Positions 7,243 through 15,619 of a stretch of DNA of 64,000 nucleotides are shown here, one piece after another. Position 1 is the first letter of the stretch; every line of letters starts with the position of its first letter. Below the pieces are notes generated by a model. That model saw only the letters and a program-made list of their open reading frames with translations. It made no database searches and was not told where the DNA came from. Position numbers and translations under genes: made by a program. Where the stretch lies: the NCBI RefSeq assembly GCF_000473265.1, contig NZ_KI421511.1, forward strand, positions 2,827,560 through 2,891,559, written 5' to 3'. Origin of the DNA: Amycolatopsis thermoflava N1165 (GTDB lineage: Bacteria > Actinomycetota > Actinomycetes > Mycobacteriales > Pseudonocardiaceae).

Positions 7243-8331
7243 GTGACGTCGAGGACACAGCCTGCATCGCCCGGGGAGTACACCGGCGAGCAGGCGCCCG
7301 GGCAAGCGCCGTACCACCCCGGCGGCGCGAGCCCCGCGCACGGCCTGCCCATCAGCCACAACGGGCACGGTGAGCTGCACGAGACCATGCGCCGGATCGC
7401 GGCCAACGTCGAGCGGGTGCTCGTCGGCAAGCCCGAGGTGGTGCGCGTCGCGCTGGTGACGCTTCTGGCCGAGGGCCACCTCCTGGTCGAGGACGTGCCG
7501 GGCGTCGGCAAGACCTCGCTGGCCAAGGCGCTCGCCCGGTCGATCGACTGCACGGTCAGCCGCATCCAGTTCACGCCCGACCTGCTGCCCAGCGACGTCA
7601 CCGGGGTGTCCATCTACAACCGGCAGACCGGCGGTTTCGAGTTCCGGCCCGGCCCGGTGTTCGCCAACATCGTGGTGGGCGACGAGATCAACCGCGCGTC
7701 GCCGAAGACCCAGTCGGCGCTGCTGGAGTGCATGGAGGAGAAGCAGGTCACGGTCGACACCACGACCTACCGCCTGGACGACCCCTTCATGGTGATCGCC
7801 ACCCAGAACCCGATCGAGATGGAGGGCACCTACGCCCTGCCCGAGGCGCAGCGCGACCGGTTCACCGCGCGCGTGTCGATCGGCTACCCGGACCAGCAGG
7901 CCGAGCTGGCCATGGTCGACGAGCACTCCGGTCACGACCCGCTGGCCGACCTGCAGCCGGTGTCCGACGCGGCCACCCTGCACCGCCTCATCCAGCAGGT
8001 CCGCGGGGTGCACATCGCGCCGGACGTACGCAAGTACGCCGTCGACCTGGTGGCCGCCACGCGGCAGGTGCCGGAGATCCGGCTCGGCGCGTCGCCGCGG
8101 GCCACGCTGCAGCTGGTCCGCTCGGCGCGCGCCCAGGCCGCGTTGTCCGGCCGCGACTTCGTCGTCCCGGACGACCTGCACGCGGTCGCCGTCCCGGTGC
8201 TCGCGCACCGGCTGGTGCTGACCACGGAGGCGCACGCGGCCCGCCGCTCCGCCACCGACGTGGTCCGCGCGGTGCTGCACCGGGTCCCGGTGCCCCAGGG
8301 CGGTCACCCGCAGACCGCCGGCCGCCGGTAG
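7243..8331 (+). CDS. MoxR-family AAA ATPase
   Basis: 362-residue MoxR ATPase, a chaperone-like AAA protein that works with DUF58 and VWA-type partners on envelope or metal-dependent proteins. A Pro/Gly-rich N-terminus precedes the AAA core: Walker A GVPGVGKTSLAKAL near residue 87, Walker B VVGDEINRASPKTQSALLE, sensor ATQNPIEMEGTYALPEAQRDRF, and the C-terminal lid. GTG at 7243 follows AGGAGG at 7233-7238. It ends 7 bases before the DUF58 gene and, with the transglutaminase-like gene, forms the common MoxR-DUF58-TgpA module. Confidence 0.93.
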   Translation: MTSRTQPASPGEYTGEQAPGQAPYHPGGASPAHGLPISHNGHGELHETMRRIAANVERVLVGKPEVVRVALVTLLAEGHLLVEDVPGVGKTSLAKALARSIDCTVSRIQFTPDLLPSDVTGVSIYNRQTGGFEFRPGPVFANIVVGDEINRASPKTQSALLECMEEKQVTVDTTTYRLDDPFMVIATQNPIEMEGTYALPEAQRDRFTARVSIGYPDQQAELAMVDEHSGHDPLADLQPVSDAATLHRLIQQVRGVHIAPDVRKYAVDLVAATRQVPEIRLGASPRATLQLVRSARAQAALSGRDFVVPDDLHAVAVPVLAHRLVLTTEAHAARRSATDVVRAVLHRVPVPQGGHPQTAGRR

Positions 8332-8337
8332 ACGGCC

Positions 8338-9611
8338 GTGTTCCGGTCGCTGTCCGGGCTGACCACGCGGGGGCGGTGCCTGCTCGCCGCCGGCGTGGCG
8401 GCCGCGGTGTGCGCGGTGGTGCTCAACGAGCGGGACCTGTTGCGGGTCGCCGTGTTCGTGATCGCGCTGCCGCTGCTGGTCGCCCTGTTCATCGCGGCGT
8501 CGCGGGTGCGCATCGGCGCGTCCCGCAGCTGCTGCCCGAGCGGGTCTCGGCCGGTTCGGCCGGCGAGGTGGAGCTGGCGCTGTGGCGCGACGGCAAGCTG
8601 CCGGCCGGTGAGGTGCTGCTCGAGGACGGCGTGCCCTACGCGCTGGGTTCGCGGCCGCGGTTCGTCGTGGAGCGGCTGCCGCACGGGCGGGTCATCGCGC
8701 TGCGCTACCCGATCCAGCCGATGATGCGCGGGATCCAGCAGGTCGGCCCGCTGCGCGCGACGCTGACCGACCCGTTCGGCCTGTGCGAGTTCGACCGCGA
8801 GCTGATCGCGCACTCGCGGCTGGTCGTGGTGCCGAAGGTGGTGTCCCTGTGGGGGCTGCCCAGCGGCGCCGGGATCGGCGCGGGCGACGACGGCAGCGTG
8901 CGGCTGCGCGCCGGCCAGGGCGAGACCGACGTGGTGGTGCGGCAGTACCGCCAGGGCGACGACCTGCGCAAGGTGCACTGGCGCTCCACCGCCCGGCGCG
9001 ACGAGATCATGGTGCGGGTCGAGGAGCGGCCGTGGCGCGGCGGGACCACCGTCCTGCTGGACCACCGGGCCGCCGCGCACCACGGCACCGGCCCGGCCGC
9101 GAGCCTGGAGTGGGCGATCTCGTTCGCCGCGAGCGTGTGCCTGCACGTGCGGCGGGCCGGGCACCGGGTCCGCCTGGTCACCGAGCACGGCAAACCGCTG
9201 GCGGACGTGCCCGGCGACGGCGGCGAGGGCTACGACAACGTCCTGCTCGACGCGCTCGCCGCGCTGCAGCCGGCGCACCAGCGCGACCTGACGACAGGCC
9301 ACGACCCGGCCGAGGGGCAGGAGCTGATCGCGATCCTGGGGACCGTGTCGAACCAGGCGGTGACCGAGCTGGCGCGGTTCCGGCCGCGTGGCATCCGGAG
9401 CCTGGCGGTCCTGCTGGACACCCCGGCGTGGTCCGGCGGGGTGAGCGCGCCCGAGCACCGCGCGGCGGCGACGGAGGAATCGGCGGCACTGCTGCGCGCG
9501 GCGGGCTGGGGAGTCGTGGTGGCCGGCCCGAACACCTCGATGCCGCAGGTGTGGGCCGACCTGTGCCGCACGGCCGCCGGGCGAGGCTCGCTGATCGGAG
9601 GTGCGCTGTGA
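8338..9611 (+). pseudogene. DUF58-domain protein, broken by a one-base frameshift
   Basis: The reading frame starts with GTG at 8338 and encodes two transmembrane helices (LLAAGVAAAVCAVVL, VAVFVIALPLLVALF). After ...ASRVRIGASR near 8526 the homologous sequence continues in another frame (LLPERVSAGSAGEVELALW ...), through the DUF58 core (QGDDLRKVHWRSTARRDEIMV) to the stop at 9609. One missing base in the C/G run around 8522-8528 explains the shift; restoring it gives about 424 residues, normal for the family. The remainder is intact, so either a sequencing error or a very recent mutation is likely. The product would be the membrane partner of the MoxR ATPase. Confidence 0.85.
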
Positions 9612-10090
9612 GCGCCCTCCGCGCGCGAGTCCCACGCTCAGCGCCGCGGTTCTGCGCTCAAACGCGCGAGTTCTCCGTTCGGCCCGCCGGGCGGGACTTC
9701 TCGGTCGGAGGTGCGCTGTGAGCACCCTGCCCGCGCGAATCCCACACCCAGCGCCGCGAATCCCACACTCAGGTGCGCGAGTTCTGCGCTCAAACGCGCG
9801 AGTTCCCCGTTCGGCCCGCCGGGCGGGACTTCTCGGTCGGAGGTGCGCTGTGAGCACCCTGCCCGCGCGAATCCCACACCCAGCGCCGCGAATCCCACAC
9901 TCAGGTGCGCGAGTTCTGCGCTCAAACGCGCGAGTTCCCCGTTCGGCCCGCCGGGCGGGACTCCTTGATCGGAGGTGCCCTGCGAGCGCCCTCCGCGCGC
10001 GAATCCCACACCCAGCGCCGCGAATCCCACGCCCAAGCGCGCGAGTTCTCCGTCCGGCGCGCCGGGCGCCTGCTTCCGCACGGCCGGAGC
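9596..10090 (+). repeat. tandem ~132-bp repeat copying the DUF58/transglutaminase gene junction
   Basis: Four consecutive units fill this gene-free 516-base gap. Units start at 9601 (110 bp), 9711 (132 bp), 9843 (132 bp, nearly identical to the previous one) and 9975 (about 116 bp, diverged). Each begins with GGAGGTGCGCTGTGAGC or a variant, which is the Shine-Dalgarno/stop sequence ending the DUF58 gene, and then carries CGCGAATCCCACAC and GCGCGAGTT motifs. 132 bp is a whole number of codons, so frames stay open across the array, but no protein is expected. Confidence 0.85.
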
Positions 10091-10127
10091 GCTCCGCTCC
10101 AGCACACCGCATCTTCGGGGGAACGCT

Positions 10128-12626
10128 GTGACCACCCTGACCGGCCGCCCGCCGCGGCCCGATCAGCAGCCCGACGCCCCGCCGCCGGGGCAGCCGGAGC
10201 TGCACCGGCCCACGCAGCGCGTCGTCGAGCCGCCCCCGCAGTGGCGGGGCTCCGTCCTCGCGCCGATCGCCGCCGGGGTGGCCACCCTGTGCGCCTCCAC
10301 CTCGCTGACCGGCGTCGTCGGCGGGGTGGGCTGGCTCGGGTACGTCACGGTCGCCGTCGTGCTCGTCGCCGCCACCGGGCTCGCGCTGCGGGCCATCCGC
10401 ACCCCGACCGCCGTCGTCGGGCTGGCCCAGCTCGTCGTGCTGTTGCTGCTGATCACCGGCGTGTTCACCAGCAGCGGCATCCTCGGCGTCATCCCGGGCC
10501 CCGCCGCGTTCGGCGAGATCAACGGCGTGCTCACCGCGGCGTTCGAGCAGATCCGCACAGGCCTGCCGCCGGTCGAGTCGACCCCGCCGATCCTCTGCCT
10601 GGTGACCATCGCGATCGGCCTGGTCGCGGTGCTCGTCGACACCCTCGCGGTCGCCGCCTCCGCGCCCGCCGCCACCGGCCTGGTGCTGCTGTGCGTCTAC
10701 GCGGTGCCCGCCTCGCTGGCCGACGACATGCTCCCGTGGTGGACGTTCCTGCTCGGCGCGGCGGCCTTCGCGGGCCTGCTCGCCGTCGACGGCAACCACC
10801 GCCACCGCCGCTGGCGCAACCGCGACGCCCCCGGCCTCGGCAACGCCCCTGCCGCCGCGTCCGCGCCGGTGGCCGTCGTCGCGGTCGCCCTGGTGCTGGG
10901 CCTGGTCGCGGGCACCGCGCTCACCGCCGTCGGCACCGTCGGGCGCCTGCCCGGCAGCGGCCGCAGCGGCGCGGGCGCCGGCTCCGGCGGGCTGGGCGTC
11001 AACCCGTTCACCTCGCTGCGCGGCATGCTCGACCAGGGCAGCACGGTGGACCTGTTCCGCGTCCGCGGCCTCGGCAACGACAAGCGCCTCCTGCGCGCGT
11101 TCACGCTCGACACGTACCGGCCCAACCGCGGCTGGAGCCTGCCGGACGGTCCCATGCCCGCCGGTTTCCCGGCGAACCAGCCGCTGCCCGCCGCGCCCGG
11201 CGACGACGGCGCGGGCGAGGCCCGCCAGATCCAGATCGAGCCGCTGAACTGGGTCGACGTGTGGATGCCGGTGTACGGGCAGCTGCGCGGCCTGCAGGGC
11301 GTCGGCCAGGGCTGGTACTACGACCCGACCAGCGGCGCCGTGTTCAGCGAGCGCAAGCAGCGGATCCCGGCCTACGTGGAGACCGCGTCGCTGGCCGAGC
11401 CGACGAAGGACCAGCTGGAGTCGGCCACCGCCCGCGGCGCCGACATCCCGGCGAGCTACAGCCAGATCACCGGCGTCGACCCGCGCGTGGTCAGCCTCGC
11501 GCACAACCTGTCGGCCGGCGCGACCACCGACTTCGACCGGGCGAGCGCGATCTGGCGGTACTTCAGCGCCGAGAACGGGTTCACCTACGACACCGAGACA
11601 GCGGCCGCGACCGACAGCGACGCGCTGGCCGACTTCCTGCTGAACGGCAAGCGCGGCTTCTGCGAGCAGTTCGCCTCCGCGATGGCCGTGATGCTGCGGG
11701 TGCTGAACATCCCGTCCCGGGTCGCGGTGGGTTTCACCTCCGGCTACGCCGACGGCGACTCGCGCATGATCACCTCGCAGGACGCGCACGCCTGGGTCGA
11801 GGTGTACTTCGGCGACCTGGGCTGGGTCAGCTTCGACCCGACGCCGCGCTCCGACGGCCGCGGCTACGTCCCGCCCTACCTGCAGTCCGGCACCACCTCC
11901 AGCGGGTCCTCGGACTCGGAGGAGCAGGACGTGCCGAGCGTGTCGACCACGCGGGTCGCGCCGACCGGGGCGCCCGAGACCCAGGGCAGCGCCGCCAACC
12001 CGGGCGGCACGCAGGCCGCTCCCGCGGGCTCGGCGCCTGGCTGGACCGGGTGGATCGCGCTGGTGCTGGTGCTGATCGCGGTGGCACTGACGGTCGGCGC
12101 GTTCGTCGCGATCCGCAGGCTCCGCGGGCGGACGGCGTCCTGGCTGCCGCTGGCCGCGGCCGCGGCGTGGCTGGTCGCCGTGGTGCTCACCGCGTGGCTG
12201 GTGCACTGGGTGCTGGCGCTGGTGCTGCTGCTGGTCGCGGTGGCCGGGCTGGCCCCCGCGGTGCTGCGGGAGATCCACCGGCGCCGCCGCCTGGCCGCGA
12301 TCACGTCCCACCAGCCGGGCGCGGCGGACGCGGCGTGGGCGGAGCTGATGGACGAGTGCGCCGACCGTGGCATTCCGATCCCGGCGAGCGACACGGTGCG
12401 CTCGGCGGCGCAGAAGGTGGCCGTGCAGCACAACCTGGACGACGCCGGGAAGAACGACCTGCGCACGGTGGTCGGCGCGGTGGAGCGCTCGTGGTACTCC
12501 CCCAGCCAGTCCACCGGCGACGACTTCGCCGCGGCGTTCGAGGGCCTGCGCCGCAGCCTGCAGCGCAACGCGCCGATGTCTTGGCGCGGGCGGCTCTTCC
12601 CGCGGTCGGTCTTCCGCAGGCGCTGA
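10128..12626 (+). CDS. transglutaminase-like membrane protein (DUF3488/TgpA family)
   Basis: 832-residue membrane protein. The N-terminal third has about six transmembrane helices (DUF3488), then an extracytoplasmic transglutaminase-like domain with a plausible Cys-His-Asp triad: Cys512 (RGFCEQFAS), His554 (DAHAWVEVYF) and Asp570 (FDPTPR). One or more helices near 645-710 and a cytoplasmic DUF4129-type tail follow. GTG at 10128 is preceded by GGGGGAA and comes directly after the repeat array; in-frame codons further upstream are repeat-derived. It probably acts with the MoxR and DUF58 proteins on envelope proteins. Confidence 0.9.
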   Translation: MTTLTGRPPRPDQQPDAPPPGQPELHRPTQRVVEPPPQWRGSVLAPIAAGVATLCASTSLTGVVGGVGWLGYVTVAVVLVAATGLALRAIRTPTAVVGLAQLVVLLLLITGVFTSSGILGVIPGPAAFGEINGVLTAAFEQIRTGLPPVESTPPILCLVTIAIGLVAVLVDTLAVAASAPAATGLVLLCVYAVPASLADDMLPWWTFLLGAAAFAGLLAVDGNHRHRRWRNRDAPGLGNAPAAASAPVAVVAVALVLGLVAGTALTAVGTVGRLPGSGRSGAGAGSGGLGVNPFTSLRGMLDQGSTVDLFRVRGLGNDKRLLRAFTLDTYRPNRGWSLPDGPMPAGFPANQPLPAAPGDDGAGEARQIQIEPLNWVDVWMPVYGQLRGLQGVGQGWYYDPTSGAVFSERKQRIPAYVETASLAEPTKDQLESATARGADIPASYSQITGVDPRVVSLAHNLSAGATTDFDRASAIWRYFSAENGFTYDTETAAATDSDALADFLLNGKRGFCEQFASAMAVMLRVLNIPSRVAVGFTSGYADGDSRMITSQDAHAWVEVYFGDLGWVSFDPTPRSDGRGYVPPYLQSGTTSSGSSDSEEQDVPSVSTTRVAPTGAPETQGSAANPGGTQAAPAGSAPGWTGWIALVLVLIAVALTVGAFVAIRRLRGRTASWLPLAAAAAWLVAVVLTAWLVHWVLALVLLLVAVAGLAPAVLREIHRRRRLAAITSHQPGAADAAWAELMDECADRGIPIPASDTVRSAAQKVAVQHNLDDAGKNDLRTVVGAVERSWYSPSQSTGDDFAAAFEGLRRSLQRNAPMSWRGRLFPRSVFRRR

Positions 12627-12633
12627 CGGCTCG

Positions 12634-13770
12634 TCACGTTCGCCGGAACGCGGCGGTCCGGCGGACGACGAGGGTGGCGGCGAGCCCGCACCCCGCGGCC
12701 AGCGCCGTCGCGGCGGGCAGGGCGCCGTGGTCGAGGGCGGCGCCGCCCACCGCGGCGCCCCCGGCGATGCCGGCCTGGAAGGCGACGATGTAGACCGCGG
12801 ACGCCAGGTCCGGCCGGTCCGCCACGCGCAGCACGGCGGCCTGCAGCACCACGCCGATACCGCCGGCGGGCACCGCCCACAACACGACCGCGGCGGCCGC
12901 GACCACCCCGGATCCGGCGCACAGCAGCAGGAGCATGGTCGCCGCGAGACCGGCCGTGACGAGCAGCGCGGTGCCGCGCGGGTGGCTGTCCACCCGCCTG
13001 CCGAACAGGACCAGGCCGAGCAGGCCCGCCACACCGTGCGCGAACAGCAGGCCCGAGATCGCCGGGCCGGTGAGGTGAACGGATTCCGCGATGATCGCGG
13101 TGATGTAGGTGAACACGGCGAAGTGCCCGGTCACCACCACCGGCGTGGTCAGGTTGACCGGCAGGAGGGCACGGTTCAGCGACCCGCGCGGCGACGTCCG
13201 CGGCCCGGCAGGCATCGGTTCGACCGTCGCGCGGATCACCACCGCCGACAGCGCCGCCGCGGCGGCCACCGCGAGGACCGTGGCCCGCCAGCCGATCGTT
13301 CCCGCCAGCCAGGAGGTCAGCGGCAGCCCGAAGAGGAACGCCAGCGAGTTCCCGGCGAAGACCACCGCGGTGGCGCGGCCTGCCCGGTCCGGCCCGAGCA
13401 GCCGGGCGGCCATCGGCGCGACCACCGACCAGAACACCCCGTGCCCGGCCGCCGCGACCACCCGGGCGAGCACCGCGACGGCGTACCCGGGCGCGAGCGC
13501 CAGCAACAGGTTCGACACCGCGATCGCCCCGACCGTGACCAGCACGGCCGTGCGGCGGTCCCAGCGGGTCGTCAGCGCGACCAGCGGGACGACCGACACC
13601 GCGACCACCACCGCGTAGCCGGTCATGAGCAGCCCGACGGCAGAGCCGGGCACGCCGAACCCCGCCGCCAGCTGCGGTAGCAGGGCGACCGGCAGGTTTT
13701 CCGAGGTCACGGACACGAAGCACGCGGCGCTGAGCGTCGAGAGCGCCACGCTCGTCCTTCCGGCTCGCAT
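12634..13770 (-). CDS. MFS transporter (AraJ/CmlA-like drug or sugar efflux)
   Basis: 378-residue major facilitator protein with twelve predicted transmembrane helices and the loop 2-3 motif region (PLVALTTRWDRRTAVL). The opening VALSTLSAACFVSVTSENLPVALLPQL is typical of the AraJ/Bcr exporter group. ATG at 13770 directly abuts the palindromic operator 13771-13786; an in-frame start 15 bases upstream would lie inside that operator. It is divergent from the LacI-type gene at 13801 and ends 7 bases from the convergent transglutaminase gene. The substrate is unknown. Confidence 0.88.
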   Translation of the reverse strand: MRAGRTSVALSTLSAACFVSVTSENLPVALLPQLAAGFGVPGSAVGLLMTGYAVVVAVSVVPLVALTTRWDRRTAVLVTVGAIAVSNLLLALAPGYAVAVLARVVAAAGHGVFWSVVAPMAARLLGPDRAGRATAVVFAGNSLAFLFGLPLTSWLAGTIGWRATVLAVAAAAALSAVVIRATVEPMPAGPRTSPRGSLNRALLPVNLTTPVVVTGHFAVFTYITAIIAESVHLTGPAISGLLFAHGVAGLLGLVLFGRRVDSHPRGTALLVTAGLAATMLLLLCAGSGVVAAAAVVLWAVPAGGIGVVLQAAVLRVADRPDLASAVYIVAFQAGIAGGAAVGGAALDHGALPAATALAAGCGLAATLVVRRTAAFRRT

Positions 13771-13786
13771 TGTGTAACGATACACA
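13771..13786. promoter_or_regulatory. palindromic LacI-family operator between divergent genes
   Basis: TGTGTAACGATACACA: perfect 6-bp arms (TGTGTA/TACACA) with a 4-base centre containing the CpG step usual at the middle of LacI/GalR operators. It occupies most of the 30-bp gap between the MFS start (13770) and the regulator start (13801), so one bound dimer could control both genes. Confidence 0.75.
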
Positions 13787-13800
13787 GATAGGCTTGGGGC

Positions 13801-14844
13801 ATGTCCAGCCCGGGAACGTCCCGAGTCACCATGGCCGAGGTGGCGCGCCGCAGCGGCGTCTCGCCGATGACGGTGTCGTACTGCTACAACCAGCCGGACC
13901 GCGTCGCGCCGGAGACGCTGCGCCGGGTGCGCGCGGTCGCCGCCGAGCTGGGCTACCGCGGCCCCGACCCGACGGCGCGGTCACTGCGGCGACGTCGCAC
14001 CGGCACGATCGGGGTGGTGCTGGGCGAGCACCTCGCCTACGCCTTCGAGGACCCGCAGGCCCGCAGCTTCCTGACCGGGGTCGCCGAGGTCTGCCGGGAG
14101 CGCGGGACGGGGCTGAACCTGATCCCGACCACCGGCGAGGACACCGACGTCGAGCGCGTGACGTCGGCGTCGGTGGACGGCTACATCCTCTGGACCACCG
14201 CCGACAGCGATCCGGTGCTCCCCGTGGTGACCGGCCGGGGCAAGCCGGTGGCGGTGCACGGCGGCCCGGCCGTGGACGGCGCGCGGGTGGTCACGATCGA
14301 CAACCGGGCCTCGGCGCGGAAACTGGCCGCGCACGTCTTCGCCGGCGCGGCACGGCCCGCGGTGCTGAGCTTCCCCTTCGGCCGCGACCGCACCGCGCGG
14401 ATGGCAACCGGGCCGGACCCGGAGGGCGTGGAGTTCCCGGTGACGCGCGACCGGCTCCGCGGCGTCGTCGAGCATTGCCGGGACGCGGGCCTGGACATCC
14501 GCGCGCTGCCGGTGGCCGTGGTGGCCCGCAACGACCGGGCGGAAGCGGCCGCGCAGGCCGACGCGCTGCTGGACACCGGCGCCGACGCGGTGGTGGCGAT
14601 GAGCGACCAGCTCGCGTTCGCCGTCCTCGACGCGGCACGCCGCCGCGGGCTGCGCGTGCCGGCGGACGTGGCGGTGGGCGGGTGGGACGACGGACCGGAG
14701 GCGGACCGGGAAGGCCTGACGACGATCACCCAGTCGCTGCACGACCAGGGCCGGGCGTGCGCGCTGATCGCCCTCGGCGCGGACGCGCAGGACAGCGGGA
14801 CTTGGCGCCTGACGGTTCGGACCAGCACCCGCGCGCGGTCTTGA
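13801..14844 (+). CDS. LacI-family transcriptional regulator
   Basis: 347-residue repressor. The N-terminal helix-turn-helix and hinge are textbook: VTMAEVARRSGVSPMTVSYCYNQPDRVAPETLRRV, then ELGYRGPDPTARSLR. The periplasmic-binding-protein-like effector domain follows, ending with DVAVGGWDDGPEADREGLTTI. ATG at 13801 gives the usual short N-terminal arm. The ligand cannot be read from sequence. Divergent orientation and the shared palindrome at 13771-13786 suggest autorepression plus control of the MFS transporter, whose substrate or inducer it may sense. Confidence 0.93.
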   Translation: MSSPGTSRVTMAEVARRSGVSPMTVSYCYNQPDRVAPETLRRVRAVAAELGYRGPDPTARSLRRRRTGTIGVVLGEHLAYAFEDPQARSFLTGVAEVCRERGTGLNLIPTTGEDTDVERVTSASVDGYILWTTADSDPVLPVVTGRGKPVAVHGGPAVDGARVVTIDNRASARKLAAHVFAGAARPAVLSFPFGRDRTARMATGPDPEGVEFPVTRDRLRGVVEHCRDAGLDIRALPVAVVARNDRAEAAAQADALLDTGADAVVAMSDQLAFAVLDAARRRGLRVPADVAVGGWDDGPEADREGLTTITQSLHDQGRACALIALGADAQDSGTWRLTVRTSTRARS

Positions 14845-14969
14845 GCGCCGCACTCCCGGCCGCGCCGCGAAAGACCAGCCTCCACCCGGAGCCACCCCGG
14901 GCGTGCTCGGCGCCGCGGTCGCGCACCGGCGGCGCCGTCCCGCGTCACGCTGAGGGCGACCATGCGAAA

Positions 14970-14997
14970 GTGCCTACGCCCGTCCGGGCGTAGGCAC
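14970..14997. terminator. bidirectional hairpin terminator
   Basis: Perfect 12-bp inverted repeat (GTGCCTACGCCC with GGGCGTAGGCAC) around a 4-nt loop, in the gap between the convergent LacI and DUF3040 genes. It can terminate transcription from both sides. No long U-tract, as usual at this GC content. Confidence 0.85.
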
Positions 14998-15011
14998 CTC
15001 GCGGAGACGAA

Positions 15012-15395
15012 CTACTGCTCTTCGAACCGCTGGCGGAAGCGCTCTTCCATCCGCTGTGTGAAGGAGCTCTTGGCCTTGGCGGCCTTGGCACCGCCCTGCT
15101 TGCCGTCGCCCCCACCACGTCCGGACATGACCGCGAGCAGGACGCCCGCGAACATCACGACGAAACCGAACACGCTCATCAACGGCACGTCGGCGACCCA
15201 CAGAGCCCGCACCATCACACCCAGTACGAGCAGGGCGACACCGACGACGAACAGCGCGATCCCCTGGATTCGGCGGCGGCGGGCGGGCCGGCGGAACCGG
15301 GCACCGCGCACCGTAGACGCGAACTTGGGGTCCTCGGCATAGAGCTCGCGCTCGATCTGGTCGAGCAGCCGCTGCTCATGCTCGGAGAGTGGCAT
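15012..15395 (-). CDS. DUF3040 membrane protein
   Basis: 127-residue protein with the DUF3040 signature at the start (MPLSEHEQRLLDQIERELYAEDPKFAS), a basic stretch, two transmembrane helices (GIALFVVGVALLVLGVMV and SVFGFVVMFAGVLLAVM) and a basic, helical C-terminus. The family is restricted to actinobacteria, of unknown function, and the M. tuberculosis member Rv2169c also lies close to the dcw cluster. A strong GGAGGAGG Shine-Dalgarno precedes ATG 15395. A palindrome resembling the operator near 50.9 kb lies 60 bases upstream of the start. Confidence 0.9.
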   Translation of the reverse strand: MPLSEHEQRLLDQIERELYAEDPKFASTVRGARFRRPARRRRIQGIALFVVGVALLVLGVMVRALWVADVPLMSVFGFVVMFAGVLLAVMSGRGGGDGKQGGAKAAKAKSSFTQRMEERFRQRFEEQ

Positions 15396-15455
15396 CTTTC
15401 CTCCTCCGGCACAGCTGTCGCGGGCGCCGGGCCGCGCAACGTCCTGGACCCAACA

Positions 15456-15473
15456 GACACCCCTAGTGGTGTC
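15456..15473. promoter_or_regulatory. GACACC/GGTGTC palindrome upstream of the DUF3040 gene
   Basis: GACACC (15456-15461) and GGTGTC (15468-15473) flank a 6-base centre containing CTAG. The half-site is the same as in the palindromes before the HicB-like gene at 50904-50963, where the spacer is 4 bases. Position 60-80 bases ahead of the DUF3040 start is suitable for an operator. The binding protein is unknown. Confidence 0.45.
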
Positions 15474-15619
15474 ACTCTCCAGGATACGAGTCCTTCGCGA
15501 TCAGGACTACCCGATCCCGCTCCAACCTGTGCCCCGTTTGGCTCAAATCTCCCCGCCGGCCTGGGCGCTGGTGGTCTTGCTGGGCTGTCGTCGTCCCTGT
15601 GCTCAACGTTTCACACGGC

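Noticed and set aside
9975-10127. In-frame N-terminal extension of the transglutaminase protein through the last repeat unit
   Set aside because: Sequence is repeat DNA with low-complexity residues; GTG 10128 has a ribosome site and starts the conserved protein.
8304-13034. 1576-codon minus-strand open frame
   Set aside because: Runs antisense through DUF58, the repeat array and the transglutaminase gene; composition is that of a GC shadow frame.
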